The notes beneath the pieces were generated by a model that saw only the letters and a program-made list of their open reading frames with translations, was not told the origin of the DNA and made no database searches. Shown here piece after piece: positions 36,545 through 45,517 of a DNA stretch of 64,000 nucleotides (position 1 is its first letter; the number at the start of each line of letters is the position of its first letter). The DNA is taken from positions 62,001 to 126,000 of the forward strand of contig NZ_JAOQNG010000003.1 in assembly GCF_025961225.1 (NCBI RefSeq), given 5' to 3'. The translations under genes and the position numbers were made by a program. This DNA comes from Azospirillum canadense. GTDB taxonomy: Bacteria; Pseudomonadota; Alphaproteobacteria; Azospirillales; Azospirillaceae.

Positions 36545-36756
36545 GCCAAATCAGGTGGAGCGGGCCAGCCTTAATGGAAGCCTTCAAACGCCGGCCCTGC
36601 AACTCGGGTGCGCCGAGGCGACCGCTCCTTTATGCTCACGTTGCTTATCATGGGTTGGAGGCCGACACCGAAGCGGGGTCGTGACCGGTGGTCCGCCCAC
36701 TTACACGCGATGGCACCCCGGTGACGGCGGGATCCTGATGCCGCTGGCCGGGATGA

Positions 36757-36978
36757 TCAGCCGCCCTCGGCCGACCCCGGCACGGCGCGCGCCGCCGCTT
36801 GAAACCCAATTTTGGAGTGGGTGCCGTCACAAAACGGCTTCTTCGTCGAGGCGCCGCAGCGACAGAGCCAAACCTTGCTTTTGGTTGGCAGAACCTTGCC
36901 GTCAGCATCGTGCAGTTCGATCATGCCCGTCACCAGATAAGGCCCGTTCGGCGTGGCTTCGATCTTGACCTCGGCCAT
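36757..36978 (-). CDS. CDGSH iron-sulfur domain protein
   Basis: 73 residues. The [2Fe-2S] motif is WLCRCGASTKKPFCDGTHSKIGF: the three Cys and one His of C-x-C-x..S/T-x3-P-x-C-D-G-x-H. The N-terminal strand KIEATPNGPYLVTGMIEL is family-typical. Likely a cytoplasmic redox or Fe-S handling protein. GGAGGG precedes the ATG. Complete gene. Confidence 0.93.
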   Translation of the reverse strand: MAEVKIEATPNGPYLVTGMIELHDADGKVLPTKSKVWLCRCGASTKKPFCDGTHSKIGFQAAARAVPGSAEGG

Positions 36979-37450
36979 TGGCAGCCCTCCGTCCCCTTAC
37001 ACTCGCGTCCTGGGGGCGAGCCCAGTCCGCTCCATCGCCTGTTAACAGTGCCGGGCGTCACTTCTCCTCAGTCGGCTCCAAGCGTCAGGATAGGTCGGTG
37101 GACATCACGCGATGGCGGCTTGGTCGACGCCTGGAGAGACCAGAACGCGCCGCCCGCGCCAAGCGACTGCTTTGCCGGCTCAACGCCCTCGGCTACGACA
37201 TGCTGCGGTGGCACAGGCCGGACCCGGACCGCACTCCAACACCTCGTCCCAGTCGGATGTTTGTTCAGACCAGCCAGGTATTTCTGGCCAGGGCGGCGCT
37301 CTCCTTCCATTACCGAGGCGTCGTTTGTGCATTGCTCGTCCAACGCAGACGCCCGCACCGCAAAAAAAGAGAAGATGGCAATGCTGCATTGCGGAACAAA
37401 GCGCGAACACCTAGGGTTGCCGCTGTCGTTTTGTTTAGGAGAACTGACTG
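36979..37450. other. Spacer with a weak frame
   Basis: A plus-strand frame through 37097-37250 reads DITRWRLGRRLERPERAARA and KRLLCRLNALGYDMLRW, which looks protein-like, but it has no good start and an unlikely C-terminus. It could be a broken gene. Nothing else seen. Confidence 0.3.
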
Positions 37451-37810
37451 ATGCTTGGGGAAGCCCCCCCGCTGAAACTGACCGGCTGGGCGTGGCTCCA
37501 CACTGGGATCGACCGCCGCATCATCGGCTGGGATGCCGAGGCCGGCGCGTGGGTGGCGTCGCCGCCGGTGGCCTCCGTCGGGTCGAGCGCGCCAGGGACG
37601 CCACCGAGCTGGGCCATGACCGCGAGCCACCGGGCTCTGCAGCTGTCAGATCCAGCGCGAACGCTATTGGACGACATGCTGGGAGCCATCGATCAATTCC
37701 GGGCGGAGCATCCTTTCGTCGCCGGCCAGAGCAACGCGGCAATTTCCGTCCGCCTGTGGCGGCCGCGATCCAATGGCCGATCGGGGCCGGTTTCGCGCCG
37801 ATCCGCATGA
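37451..37810 (+). CDS. Hypothetical protein
   Basis: 119 residues. AGGAG lies nine bases before the ATG. The first part (LTGWAWLHTGIDRRIIGWDAE) is protein-like and a helix follows (ARTLLDDMLGAIDQFRAEHPFV). The last 20 residues are Arg/Ser-rich, while a neighbouring frame reads PPVAAAIQWPIGAGFAPIRM, so a frameshift near 37740 is possible. No family recognised. Confidence 0.45.
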   Translation: MLGEAPPLKLTGWAWLHTGIDRRIIGWDAEAGAWVASPPVASVGSSAPGTPPSWAMTASHRALQLSDPARTLLDDMLGAIDQFRAEHPFVAGQSNAAISVRLWRPRSNGRSGPVSRRSA

Positions 37811-38001
37811 CCTGGCAAGGAGTGCAGCTGTTGGCGCTCCGCCCTCCGCCACTCACCGGCAAGCGGCGGTTAGGCTATTGAACCTGTCTCCGTTCTTCTG
37901 AGGGGCATACGCGAATATGCACTCTGAGCGCGATCTTACGAAACATGCGCAACTTTCACGGTTATCCCTGTTGGATGGGGTAGGATACCGGGGAGGGGGC
38001 G

Positions 38002-38262
38002 TTGAAGGTCTATGAATACGAGCTGCCGCTGGCAGTGGAGACCGCCGCCGTCCGGTTCATGCGTGAGGCCGGCGAGTTTCGTGCCGAGGGCCTGCGGGCA
38101 GAGCTGGAACGCTTGGGCGTTCCTCGAACCCTGTCCAAATGGCGCCCGGCGTCCGCTCCACTCGCCACCAACCTCCTCCAGCGCCATCGCTTGGCCGGCG
38201 ACCTCCGGCAGGTCAGGCGGCGCGTCTGGTGTTGGTCTCGGTGCCCGGGCGCCAGAGTTTGA
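38002..38262 (+). CDS. Hypothetical protein, doubtful
   Basis: 86 residues from a TTG start after GGGGAGGGGG. The first half MKVYEYELPLAVETAAVRFM and GEFRAEGLRAELERLGVP is helical and plausible; the second half is Arg/Trp-rich and may be out of frame. No family recognised. Confidence 0.3.
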   Translation: MKVYEYELPLAVETAAVRFMREAGEFRAEGLRAELERLGVPRTLSKWRPASAPLATNLLQRHRLAGDLRQVRRRVWCWSRCPGARV

Positions 38263-38498
38263 GAGTGGCAATCAGTTGGTGTCTTTCCTTGAAGAGGATG
38301 AGCGATGTGCCCCCATTAGGAACCAGAGGGGGCCCTGTCCAGAGGAGTGGTTCGGCTCGGTTTCGTTCATGAGCCCGGGCCAGGTGTTATTCTGGTCCGG
38401 TCGGACCTCGCCACGATGGCGCACTCTTGTCACACGCGCCCGCGTTGACCGCACCTGTTCGGTCGCCGATATGTCGTTGTGGACCACAGGAGCAACGT

Positions 38499-38897
38499 AT
38501 GTTCGACGGAACCTACGATGCCGATACCACGTCATCCCTGCTGGATGCGCTGCTGCGGGCATTGGAAACCTTGCCCGGCATTGACGAAGCGTCCTGGGAT
38601 CTGGATTGCCTCCGGGTCGCCCTGCGGATCGCGCGCGCAACCGAGGCGGCCAGCGATCTGACGAGAGCGGAATTGGCGTTCAGCGCGCTGAATCCGGCCA
38701 GCCGTGCCCTGCTGGTTCGCCACATCACCAAGCTTGCCCAGCGGCGCACGGTGCGCGCCTCGCGATCGGTGTCGTCGACAGCAATCCGGTCCGGTCCCAT
38801 GTCCGTCATCATCACCGCCCTGTCGCGACGCCCAGCCCCCAGCAGCGGCACCATTGCCGGAGAACGCTTAAAACGCGACTTGGTCGGAGGCCGGTGA
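38499..38897 (+). CDS. Hypothetical protein
   Basis: 132 residues. AGGAG precedes the ATG. The N-terminal 85 residues are helical: TSSLLDALLRALETLPGIDE, LRVALRIARATEAASDLTRA, FSALNPASRALLVRHI. The remainder (QRRTVRASRSVSSTAIRSGP onwards) is basic and low in structure, perhaps after a frameshift. No family recognised. Confidence 0.5.
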   Translation: MFDGTYDADTTSSLLDALLRALETLPGIDEASWDLDCLRVALRIARATEAASDLTRAELAFSALNPASRALLVRHITKLAQRRTVRASRSVSSTAIRSGPMSVIITALSRRPAPSSGTIAGERLKRDLVGGR

Positions 38898-38958
38898 ACG
38901 AAAGCGGCATCGCGGGCCATCTGATCTTTGAGGCGTGACCACCGTCGGTGGGCTGCCT

Positions 38959-39201
38959 TCATGCTTGGGGGAATTGCATCCGGGGGCCAAGCCGCCGGAC
39001 CGGCTTTTCTCCTCGTTCGCAGGCGATGCCTTCAGCCTTCAACAGGCACTGTGCCTCTTCGAGGTCTTCCCACGGCGACACGGAAATCTCGGTGTCAGCT
39101 TCCCGGCGCACGGCAAACTGCTGCTCTATTAGAACGTCCATCGCCCGCGCGCAGTCGTCGACGGTGGACAAGCGGAGTACCGGAACCGTCAACTCAGCCA
39201 C
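38959..39201 (-). CDS. Hypothetical protein
   Basis: 80 residues from a GTG preceded by AGAGG: AELTVPVLRLSTVDDCARAMDVL and EQQFAVRREADTEISVSPWE, then a helix EEAQCLLKAEGIACE. The beta-alpha-beta look resembles small ferredoxin-fold signal or regulatory domains, but no family is recognised. It lies upstream of the M50-like gene's 3' side, on the same strand. Confidence 0.5.
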   Translation of the reverse strand: MAELTVPVLRLSTVDDCARAMDVLIEQQFAVRREADTEISVSPWEDLEEAQCLLKAEGIACERGEKPVRRLGPRMQFPQA

Positions 39202-39260
39202 GGATGGCCTCTGGATCAAAGCGGCGGATGAAGCGCGTACAGGTCATAAGTTCCCTCCTT

Positions 39261-39935
39261 TTACGGCGCGGCGGGATACCGCCCACGTCCTTCGACCTTC
39301 CACAGCAGCCGCAGACCATAGGCGCCCATGGCGAGCCACAGGGCGATCCAGACAATCTGGGGCACTCCGGTCACGGCGCTCAGGTTCCGCGCGTCGCTAT
39401 GCCCGCCGAAGCCGAAGAGAAGGAAGGTCGGGGAGTAGAGGCCGGCGACGAAAACGTAGGCGCCAATGAACTTGAGGACTGTATGGGTCAGAGCCTTGCT
39501 GTTCCAGCGCCAGAGGGCAATCAGGATGACGCTCATCACTGCCCCGATGCCGAGCGTCGGCAGATCGATCCAGCTGGCCCAGCGGATGACGGTGGCGGCG
39601 ATTAGCAAGCCTAGCGCGGCGGCCCAGCGCGGCGACACCTTGTCGGCGTTCGAGGCGGCCGCCAGGTAGAGCAGGCCTCCGAATAGAAAAGTCGAAGCAT
39701 AGCCGGCCAGGCTGATGAGGAACGGCCAACCGCCAGACGACAGAACGGCTCCCGAGCCTAGCAGATGAAGCTCCAGCCGCTCGACGCGCCCGCCGGTCAA
39801 CAGGGTGAATGTCGCGTGGCCGAGTTCATGGAAATAGGATTCATACCATTCGAACGGCGCGCGGATGATTGGAACATTCGACACAAGCCACGCAGCGGCA
39901 AGGTGCCCGAGCAGATGGATCTGGCGGCGGGTCAT
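39261..39935 (-). CDS. M50-like membrane metalloprotease
   Basis: 224 residues with about six hydrophobic segments. The zinc motif HELGH is in YFHELGHATFTLLTGGRVER near the N-terminus, as in M50B-like proteins. The second metal-binding motif expected further on (N-x2-P-x2-D) is not obvious, so activity is uncertain. The start at 39935 (MTRRQIHLLG) gives a first membrane helix directly; a longer frame upstream is unlikely. Confidence 0.75.
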   Translation of the reverse strand: MTRRQIHLLGHLAAAWLVSNVPIIRAPFEWYESYFHELGHATFTLLTGGRVERLELHLLGSGAVLSSGGWPFLISLAGYASTFLFGGLLYLAAASNADKVSPRWAAALGLLIAATVIRWASWIDLPTLGIGAVMSVILIALWRWNSKALTHTVLKFIGAYVFVAGLYSPTFLLFGFGGHSDARNLSAVTGVPQIVWIALWLAMGAYGLRLLWKVEGRGRYPAAP

Positions 39936-40171
39936 AGCCGTCGCGAATGGAGAGTTGTCGCACTGTGGGATGATCGGCGTTTCAACATGGACAAATCCTT
40001 CAAATCCTTGAGATTGGAGCCTTGTCCCACTTTTCGTCCTGACGCCGGACACCGAAAATGCGGAGAGGCCATCCCCCTGTGTAACGATAACACCTTACGC
40101 CTTTAAGTTTGCGAGGGATTCGGACCTAGAGTTATTCTCGGTGTCGTTACCAACCCCTGAGGGAGGAGGCC

Positions 40172-40678
40172 ATGGGCAAGCGTCTCGCGGGAGTGATCGG
40201 GGGTACGATCTTCGCCATCGCCCTGGGGGCCGGCGGAGCGGTGGCCCAAGACGGCGGTCAGTGGAACAGCAAGGCCGTGCTGGTGGTCATTGGGACCAAG
40301 GCCGTGACGCTGGAGGACCAACCGGGTCACATGATTGCCATCACGGAATTCGACGGGGCGGCGTTCAACTCCGATGGCAAGCCGTTCCTCGACAAGGCCC
40401 GGTATCAGGTCACGGATATCACCGACACGGCCGGGCAGGAGATCGGGTACAAGACCTTCACCGAGCCGGATGGGTCCAAAGTCTACGCCCGATACCTGCT
40501 GAAGGAAAAGAAGAAGGACGGGGCACAGACCGTCTGGAACGGCACCTGGGAGTTCACGGGCGGCACGGGCAAGTACCGAGGCATCACCGGCCGGGGCAGT
40601 TATCACGTCGTCTCGGTCAGCGACACCGCCGTATGGGACGAACTGACGGGCGAGTACAAGGTCGCCCCGTCGCAATGA
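40172..40678 (+). CDS. Secreted protein of unknown function
   Basis: 168 residues. A signal peptide (LAGVIGGTIFAIALGAGGAVA, cleaved before QDGGQW) and a mature domain rich in beta strands: KAVTLEDQPGHMIAITEFDG, KVYARYLLKEKKKDG, WNGTWEFTGGTGKYRGITG and GRGSYHVVSVSDT. The last block resembles the allene-oxide-cyclase-like/DUF3224-like beta barrels. GAGGGAGGAGG precedes the ATG, and a strong terminator follows, so this is a single-gene unit. Confidence 0.85.
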   Translation: MGKRLAGVIGGTIFAIALGAGGAVAQDGGQWNSKAVLVVIGTKAVTLEDQPGHMIAITEFDGAAFNSDGKPFLDKARYQVTDITDTAGQEIGYKTFTEPDGSKVYARYLLKEKKKDGAQTVWNGTWEFTGGTGKYRGITGRGSYHVVSVSDTAVWDELTGEYKVAPSQ

Positions 40679-40683
40679 CCAAC

Positions 40684-40709
40684 GGGCCGGGGTTTTCCCG
40701 GCCCTTTTT
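40684..40709 (+). terminator. Intrinsic terminator of the secreted-protein gene
   Basis: GGGCCGGG and CCCGGCCC form a perfect 8-bp stem around GTTTT, followed by TTTTT. It begins six bases after the stop codon at 40678. Confidence 0.9.
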
Positions 40710-40815
40710 GCGTTAGGCCACGTCGAGCTGTTGGGCGATGTTGATGACCTAAAGTTGCCACCTATCCAGAAACCGGAGAGATACATCGCTCTCACCACCT
40801 CCGGGCACTCACACG

Positions 40816-40941
40816 ATGGCACAGCCAGCCGTTTGTCCGTTATGCGGGGAGGCCGCCGTCAGGGCGAGGCGCTGCGGTGTGACGTCCCGAGGAGAAACGG
40901 CCGTCAGTTGCGCCCACCGCCTAGAATTGACGGTCACGTAA
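40816..40941 (+). CDS. Possible 41-residue zinc-ribbon protein
   Basis: MAQPAVCPLCGEAAVRARRC then GETAVSCAHRLELTVT: a CPxCG knuckle followed by Cys and Cys-x-His that could bind zinc. No good ribosome site was seen. The surrounding 40710-41308 holds no better gene; a minus-strand frame with AAGGA before an ATG at 41149 (71 residues) is the only other candidate. Confidence 0.3.
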   Translation: MAQPAVCPLCGEAAVRARRCGVTSRGETAVSCAHRLELTVT

Positions 40942-41308
40942 GGAACGGTTGAGCGCGCTGGCAAGCTACAGGGCTCCGCGAAATGGTCCGTTTTCTGATC
41001 GGGTCCTGACAACCGGTCGCGATCACGCGACTCAAGGATGTGCTCATCCCACACGCCATGGAACCACTGAGGATGATCGGGCCGTTCTTGAAAATCTGCT
41101 CCAGGATCATGGTCTTCAGCACTGCGGTGGCCGGCTCATTCAAAGACATAAATCTAATCCTTCGAAAATGCCTCGAGATTATGATGCATTTGAGGCACAG
41201 CCAGAAGTGCTGGTGACACACATTGAGCCCATCAGGCTTGCCTCACGGAAGACATCGGATTTATCCAGAACACAGTTCGTAAGACGACCTTCAGTCAACG
41301 GGGGAGCC

Positions 41309-41668
41309 ATGCGCTCTGTATTTGTGGCGATCGTTGCTTCCGTGGCCGCTGTTACCACGACCGCCTTAGCTGATGGCAAGCGCGACATGACAGTTTTGAA
41401 CCGAACGGGTTCGGACATCGCGGAAATCTACGTCTCGCCAGCTGGAGCAGCGCGTTGGAATGACAACGTCATGGACCAGGAAATGCTGCAGGATGGTGAC
41501 CTGGTCAGCGTTCATCTGAGTGAGGATAACGCCTGTGTCGCTGACGTCATGGTGGTCTTTGACGACGAAGAAGCCGTGGAATGGAGCGGTCTCGACCTCT
41601 GCCAGGCCTCGTCGGTTGCGCTCCGCCATGACCGCTCGGCACGGCGAACTTGGGCGGAGCACCTGTGA
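41309..41668 (+). CDS. Secreted small protein
   Basis: 119 residues. Signal peptide MRSVFVAIVASVAAVTTTAL ending near ADG, then RDMTVLNRTGSDIAEIYVSP, DNVMDQEMLQDGDLVSVHLS and DVMVVFDDEEAVEWSGLDLC. Two conserved-looking Cys could form a disulfide. Similar small exported proteins with the EIYVSP block occur in alphaproteobacteria; function unknown. GGGGAG precedes the ATG. Confidence 0.8.
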   Translation: MRSVFVAIVASVAAVTTTALADGKRDMTVLNRTGSDIAEIYVSPAGAARWNDNVMDQEMLQDGDLVSVHLSEDNACVADVMVVFDDEEAVEWSGLDLCQASSVALRHDRSARRTWAEHL

Positions 41669-41777
41669 GGCTCGCGCGTCATTGATCAAGCACACCATTG
41701 CGTTCTGGTCCCCGGTCGATGTGGTTGATGACGAAACTGTTCTGATACTGCGCGAGCAGCAACGGTGCGGAGCACGG

Positions 41778-41971
41778 TTACTTCAGGTCGGAAAGGCAAG
41801 TCGTCAGTGAAGCGATCGCGTCGGTGTCGTGCCAGGCAAGGTGTGTTGCCGTACGCAGCCGCTCGGAAGGGTCCCGGCGCCTTGCGCGATCGGCAAGGCC
41901 GACGGCGATGTCGACGTAAGCCGACGCGTCCGAGGCAACGGTGTGGGTGATGCCGATCCCCTCACGCGCGA
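41778..41971 (-). pseudogene. C-terminal remnant of a TPR/SPINDLY-type glycosyltransferase
   Basis: GIGITHTVASDASAYVDIAV, GLADRARRRDPSERLRTATH and LAWHDTDAIASL resemble the extreme C-terminus of bacterial O-GlcNAc-transferase-like proteins (Y-V-x-I-A-V-x-L-A, then L-R helix). No start and no catalytic part; the frame upstream runs into the toxin-antitoxin promoter. Confidence 0.45.
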
Positions 41972-41980
41972 TCGACTTGA

Positions 41981-42029
41981 CTAACTTGACCAACTGCGTC
42001 CGTCGCGCTAACTTGGCCACGTTGGTTAG
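41981..42029. promoter_or_regulatory. Repeated operator in front of the toxin-antitoxin operon
   Basis: CTAACTTGACCAAC at 41981 and CTAACTTGGCCACG at 42008 are direct repeats. The second is closed by GTTGGTTAG to give an inverted pair CTAAC/GTTAG. It ends 9 bases before the antitoxin ATG, where autoregulation by the antitoxin or complex is normally found. Confidence 0.6.
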
Positions 42030-42038
42030 GGAGGAGTC

Positions 42039-42296
42039 ATGGATCAGATCAGCCTGTACGACGCGAAAACCCATCTGTCGGGCCTGGTCGACCGCGCGGC
42101 CGCCGGGGAGGAGTTCGTCATCGCTAAGAACGGCGTTCCCATGGCCAAGCTGGTGCCGTTTCCCAAGCCGAACGCGCCGCGCACGCCGGCGCGCGCGCTG
42201 GGCCTGACCCGCATCGCGCCGGACTTCGACGATCCCGATGCGGACATCGAGGCGCTGTTCGCGGGCGAGGAGACCGGCGGCGAGGGCCGCGCCTGA
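42039..42296 (+). CDS. Type II antitoxin, Phd/YefM family
   Basis: 85 residues. The N-terminal DNA-binding fold reads MDQISLYDAKTHLSGLVDRA then GEEFVIAKNGVPMAKLVPF, the standard Phd pattern. The C-terminal acidic tail (DFDDPDADIEALFAGEE) would wrap the toxin. GGGAGGAG lies before the ATG. Stop and toxin start overlap (TGATG). Confidence 0.92.
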   Translation: MDQISLYDAKTHLSGLVDRAAAGEEFVIAKNGVPMAKLVPFPKPNAPRTPARALGLTRIAPDFDDPDADIEALFAGEETGGEGRA

Positions 42297-42682
42297 TGGA
42301 CCTCCTGCTCGACACACACGTGTTTCTCTGGTGGGATGCCGGCGCCGACCCGATCAGCCCGGCCGTGCGCGCCGCCATCGCCGATCCGGACAATCGGGTC
42401 TACGTAAGCGCCGCGTCCGTGTGGGAGATCGCGATCAAGGCCGGGAAGGGGAAGCTCGCCTTCTCCGGGTCGCCCAGCAGCGCCATCGCCCAGAACGCTT
42501 TCCTGCCGCTGCCCATGACGCCCGAGCACGCGGAGCGTGCCGGGGGGCTCGACTGGGCGCACCCGGACCCGTTCGACCGCATGCTCGTGGCGCAGGCTGA
42601 AAAGGAAAGCCTGACGCTGGTCCACGCCGACGGGGTGATCGCCGACTACAAAGGCGTCGCCCAGCTGTGGGCGCGCGCCTGA
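42296..42682 (+). CDS. Type II toxin, PIN-domain ribonuclease (VapC-like)
   Basis: 128 residues. The PIN fold acidic residues are in MDLLLDTHVFLWW (Asp6), AASVWEIAIKAGKGKL (Glu) and DPFDRMLVAQA (Asp), with a final LVHADG (Asp). It would cleave RNA unless bound by the antitoxin encoded just upstream. Full length and intact. Confidence 0.92.
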   Translation: MDLLLDTHVFLWWDAGADPISPAVRAAIADPDNRVYVSAASVWEIAIKAGKGKLAFSGSPSSAIAQNAFLPLPMTPEHAERAGGLDWAHPDPFDRMLVAQAEKESLTLVHADGVIADYKGVAQLWARA

Positions 42683-42738
42683 CGAAGCCGCAGGCGCCGA
42701 AGGGCGCCAGGCCCGCTGTCGAACCGGAAAAGCGCCGC

Positions 42739-42833
42739 ATGGAGCTGGACACGGTGTGCCGGGATTGCGCCGCCGCCCTGCGGGGCGGCCCGTCGCGCTG
42801 TCCGAAGTGCGGCGGCCGCCGGCTCGTCACGCA
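42739..42833 (+). pseudogene. dinB: DinB (DNA polymerase IV) zinc-ribbon N-terminal fragment
   Basis: MELDTVCRDCAAALRGG and PSRCPKCGGRRLV match the CRDC...CPxCG ribbon that precedes the polymerase domain in many alphaproteobacterial DinB proteins. The gene is cut at the end of the IS6-family element; its polymerase domain is not on the far side. Confidence 0.55.
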
Positions 42834-43638
42834 GGCTTTGTCACAGGAACCATTCCGACGCGCGGAGATCTCGGGGGCACCGACGGGTTCACGCCATAGC
42901 GGTCGCGGCCTGCCAGTCGGCCCTGGCCTGCGCCCGAAAGGCACGCAGGGTGCGGCGCGAGATCAGGTGGCGCTGAAGGTTAAAGGTGTTGTAGGTGGCG
43001 GAATGCATGGAGACGAAGCGCTGGGCGGACCCAGGTGATTTGAACCGCTGCATCTTGCGTTCGCGTCGGCGGACCGGCTGGTGCGAGACCTCGGCCCGGT
43101 TGTTCTTTCGTCGGCCTTGCTCATGGCGGGCCGTTAGGCCGATCTCCCGGAACGCCGCCCCGTAGGAGCGCAGCTTGTCCGTGGTGACCTGGGTGGGCGA
43201 GAAGCCATACTTCTTCAGCAGCTTGAGCATCAACTTCAAGGCCGCAGCCTTGTCGCGTCGGCGCTGGACGAGCACATCCAACACCTCGCCTTCGTCACCG
43301 ACGGCCCGCCACAAGTACATGAGCCGGCCGCTGACCCTGATCACCATCTCGTCCAAATGCCAGCGCGGGCTGGGTTTCGGTCGGAGGCGCCGCAGGTTGC
43401 GGGCGATGGCCGGCCCGAACTTCAGCACCCAACGCCGGACCGTCTCGTAGGACACCTCGACGCCGCGTTCGGCCAGCAGCTCCTCGACATCCCGGTAACT
43501 CAATGTGAACCGGAGATAAAGCCAGATCGCGTGCCGGATGATCGCGGGCGGGAACTGGTGACGGGCGTACGAGATCGGCGACATTCGAGCACCGTAACCT
43601 GACGGTCGGCTTGCCGCCAGGGATGACGTGACAATGCC
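42834..43638 (-). mobile_element. IS6-family element
   Basis: About 805 bp. The ends read inward are GGCTTTGTCACA and GGCATTGTCACG, and the size is normal for IS6. The flanking 8-mers (GTCACGCA and CATGCAAC) do not match, so this copy is at a rearranged junction, as expected for replicative IS6 transposition. Confidence 0.75.
42889..43584 (-). CDS. IS6-family transposase
   Basis: 231 residues, full length: RHQFPPAIIRHAIWLYLRFT, then LSYRDVEELLAERGVEVSYE, catalytic Asp in RWHLDEMVIRVSGRLMYLWR, second Asp in TTDKLRSYGAAFREIG, Glu in KNNRAEVSHQPVRRRERKMQ. Start taken at 43584 (MSPISYARHQ); a longer frame would run through the terminal repeat. Confidence 0.93.
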   Translation of the reverse strand: MSPISYARHQFPPAIIRHAIWLYLRFTLSYRDVEELLAERGVEVSYETVRRWVLKFGPAIARNLRRLRPKPSPRWHLDEMVIRVSGRLMYLWRAVGDEGEVLDVLVQRRRDKAAALKLMLKLLKKYGFSPTQVTTDKLRSYGAAFREIGLTARHEQGRRKNNRAEVSHQPVRRRERKMQRFKSPGSAQRFVSMHSATYNTFNLQRHLISRRTLRAFRAQARADWQAATAMA

Positions 43639-43718
43639 CATGCAACCGGTGCAAGCAGCCCCGACACGGCATCAATCGCAAATCCGCCGGACAACTCCGC
43701 CCGGCAACGGCCACGCTC

Positions 43719-45515
43719 TCAGGTGTCGCCGCTCGCCGGCGTGCGCGGAGCCATCTCGTGCCGCGGCACAATGATCTCGACGCTCGTGCCGATTCCGACC
43801 TCGCTCTCCAGCCGGATGTCGCCGCCGTGCATCGCAATCAAGCGCCTGGTGATTGCCAGCCCCAGGCCGGTGCCACCGTAGCGGCGCGACGGCGTCACAT
43901 CGCTTTGCCAGAACGGCTCGAATGCGTGCGTCAAATCTTCCGCCGACATGCCAACGCCAGTGTCGACCACCAGAACGCGGGCCTGGTCGTCGCTCGCGCT
44001 CAGCAGCACCGTGACGGTGCCGCCCGCATCGGCGAATTTGACGGCGTTGCCGAGCACGTTGATGAAGGCCTGCCGGAGCTTCGTCGCGTCGGCGAACAGG
44101 ACGATCCGTCCCTCCGATGGAGGCACGTGCAACGCGACCTGTTGTGCGGCCGCCTGCCGACCCACGACACGGACCGCCGCTGCGACGATCTCTCCGAGAT
44201 CGACGGCCTGGAGATCGAGCGTCGCCTTGCCGGCGTCGATCTTGGAGAGGTCGAGGATGTCGTTGATCAGCGCGAGCAGATGGGCCCCGCTCTGGTGAAT
44301 ATCCTTGGCATACTCGGCCGTATCCGCGCGCGACAGGGGCGGACCTTTGATCGTGAGCAGCTCGGACAGCCCGATGATCGCGTTGAGCGGAGTGCGCAGC
44401 TCGTGGCTCATCATCGCCAGAAAATTGGATTTGCTGCGGTCGGCGGCCTCAGCCACAAGGCGCGCGCTGTGCGCCTCCTCCAAAGCTTTCTCCACGGTGA
44501 GCAAGGCCTCCCGCGCCGTGCCCTCGGCTTGGCGCCTCCGCGACACCTCGCGCGCAACCGCCGTTCCACCGAGCGTGCACATGCTCGCCAGCAGCAGCGT
44601 CAGCAGGCCCGCCAGTTGCATGCTCTGGCGCCAGTCGTCGAGCACGCGATCCAGCGCGTAGGATGCGGTGACCACGAGCGGCAGACGGTCCAGCCGCTTG
44701 TATGCGGCCAAGCGCCGGGTGCTGTCGAAAATGCTCGTGACCTGGAAGGAGCCCTCCGGCGCCTTGGGCAGGTGCTCGGCGAAGAGGGGGGTTTGGACCG
44801 CGTTGCGCCCGACCAGGTCCTCGGTGAAGGGGTGCCGCATCAGCACGTCCCCCGTTGTGGTCAGCAGCGCGGTCGTTCCATCGAAGCCGAGGTTCAGCCC
44901 CGTGTAGAGGGTGTGAAAATGGTCCGCGTCGATGATGGCGAGGGCGACCCCGGCGAACCGCCCGTCAACGTCGGACAGCCGGCGGCTCATGCCGAACACG
45001 ACCCTCCCGGTGAGGCGGCTTTTGAACGTCGCGGAGATGTAGAGCCCGTCGACAGCACCCTCACGGTGCACGGCGAAGTAGGGACGATCGGAGGCGTTCA
45101 TCCGGCGGGGTGGAAAGCTATCGGAATCGGCAACGACGTCGCCCTGGGCGTTGAGAACGATCACGTTCAAAACGATGGAGGACGCCGCCGCGCGCTCCAT
45201 GAGGGTCGCTTGCATGTCTTCCGGCCAGAGCACCGTGGGGTCGCGCGTCGCGCTTTGCGCCACGACCGCGCGAAGCACGCGATCAGCGGCCATGAAGGAC
45301 CGTTCGGCATGGTGTTCCAAGGCGCGGGTGACGCTCAGCAGGGACGCTTCGGCCCGGTGCAGATGATCATCGCGACTGTGCCAGGCGTAGAGGCCGCACC
45401 CCACCAGCATCATCACGGAGAGCGTGAGGCTGCCGGCCACAATGCCGGCAGGCGACACGAACGCGGCCCGCACGCCGCCCCAACCGCGGAAGCGCATGGC
45501 GATGGTCGCGAGCAT
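43719..45515 (-). CDS. Membrane sensor histidine kinase with Cache domain
   Basis: 598 residues. Transmembrane helix near 25-45, periplasmic double-Cache sensing region (about 55-290, with NASDRPYFAVHREG and GVALAIIDADHF), second helix about 300-322, coiled linker, HisKA with MSHELRTPLNAIIGLSE (phospho-His about 371), and HATPase_c (NVLGNAVKF, DTGVGMS, YGGTGLGLAI). No receiver domain. Such Cache kinases sense small organic molecules. The ATG at 45515 is chosen; a TTG two codons upstream overlaps the recombinase stop. No cognate regulator is next to it. Confidence 0.93.
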   Translation of the reverse strand: MLATIAMRFRGWGGVRAAFVSPAGIVAGSLTLSVMMLVGCGLYAWHSRDDHLHRAEASLLSVTRALEHHAERSFMAADRVLRAVVAQSATRDPTVLWPEDMQATLMERAAASSIVLNVIVLNAQGDVVADSDSFPPRRMNASDRPYFAVHREGAVDGLYISATFKSRLTGRVVFGMSRRLSDVDGRFAGVALAIIDADHFHTLYTGLNLGFDGTTALLTTTGDVLMRHPFTEDLVGRNAVQTPLFAEHLPKAPEGSFQVTSIFDSTRRLAAYKRLDRLPLVVTASYALDRVLDDWRQSMQLAGLLTLLLASMCTLGGTAVAREVSRRRQAEGTAREALLTVEKALEEAHSARLVAEAADRSKSNFLAMMSHELRTPLNAIIGLSELLTIKGPPLSRADTAEYAKDIHQSGAHLLALINDILDLSKIDAGKATLDLQAVDLGEIVAAAVRVVGRQAAAQQVALHVPPSEGRIVLFADATKLRQAFINVLGNAVKFADAGGTVTVLLSASDDQARVLVVDTGVGMSAEDLTHAFEPFWQSDVTPSRRYGGTGLGLAITRRLIAMHGGDIRLESEVGIGTSVEIIVPRHEMAPRTPASGDT

Positions 45516-45517
45516 GG

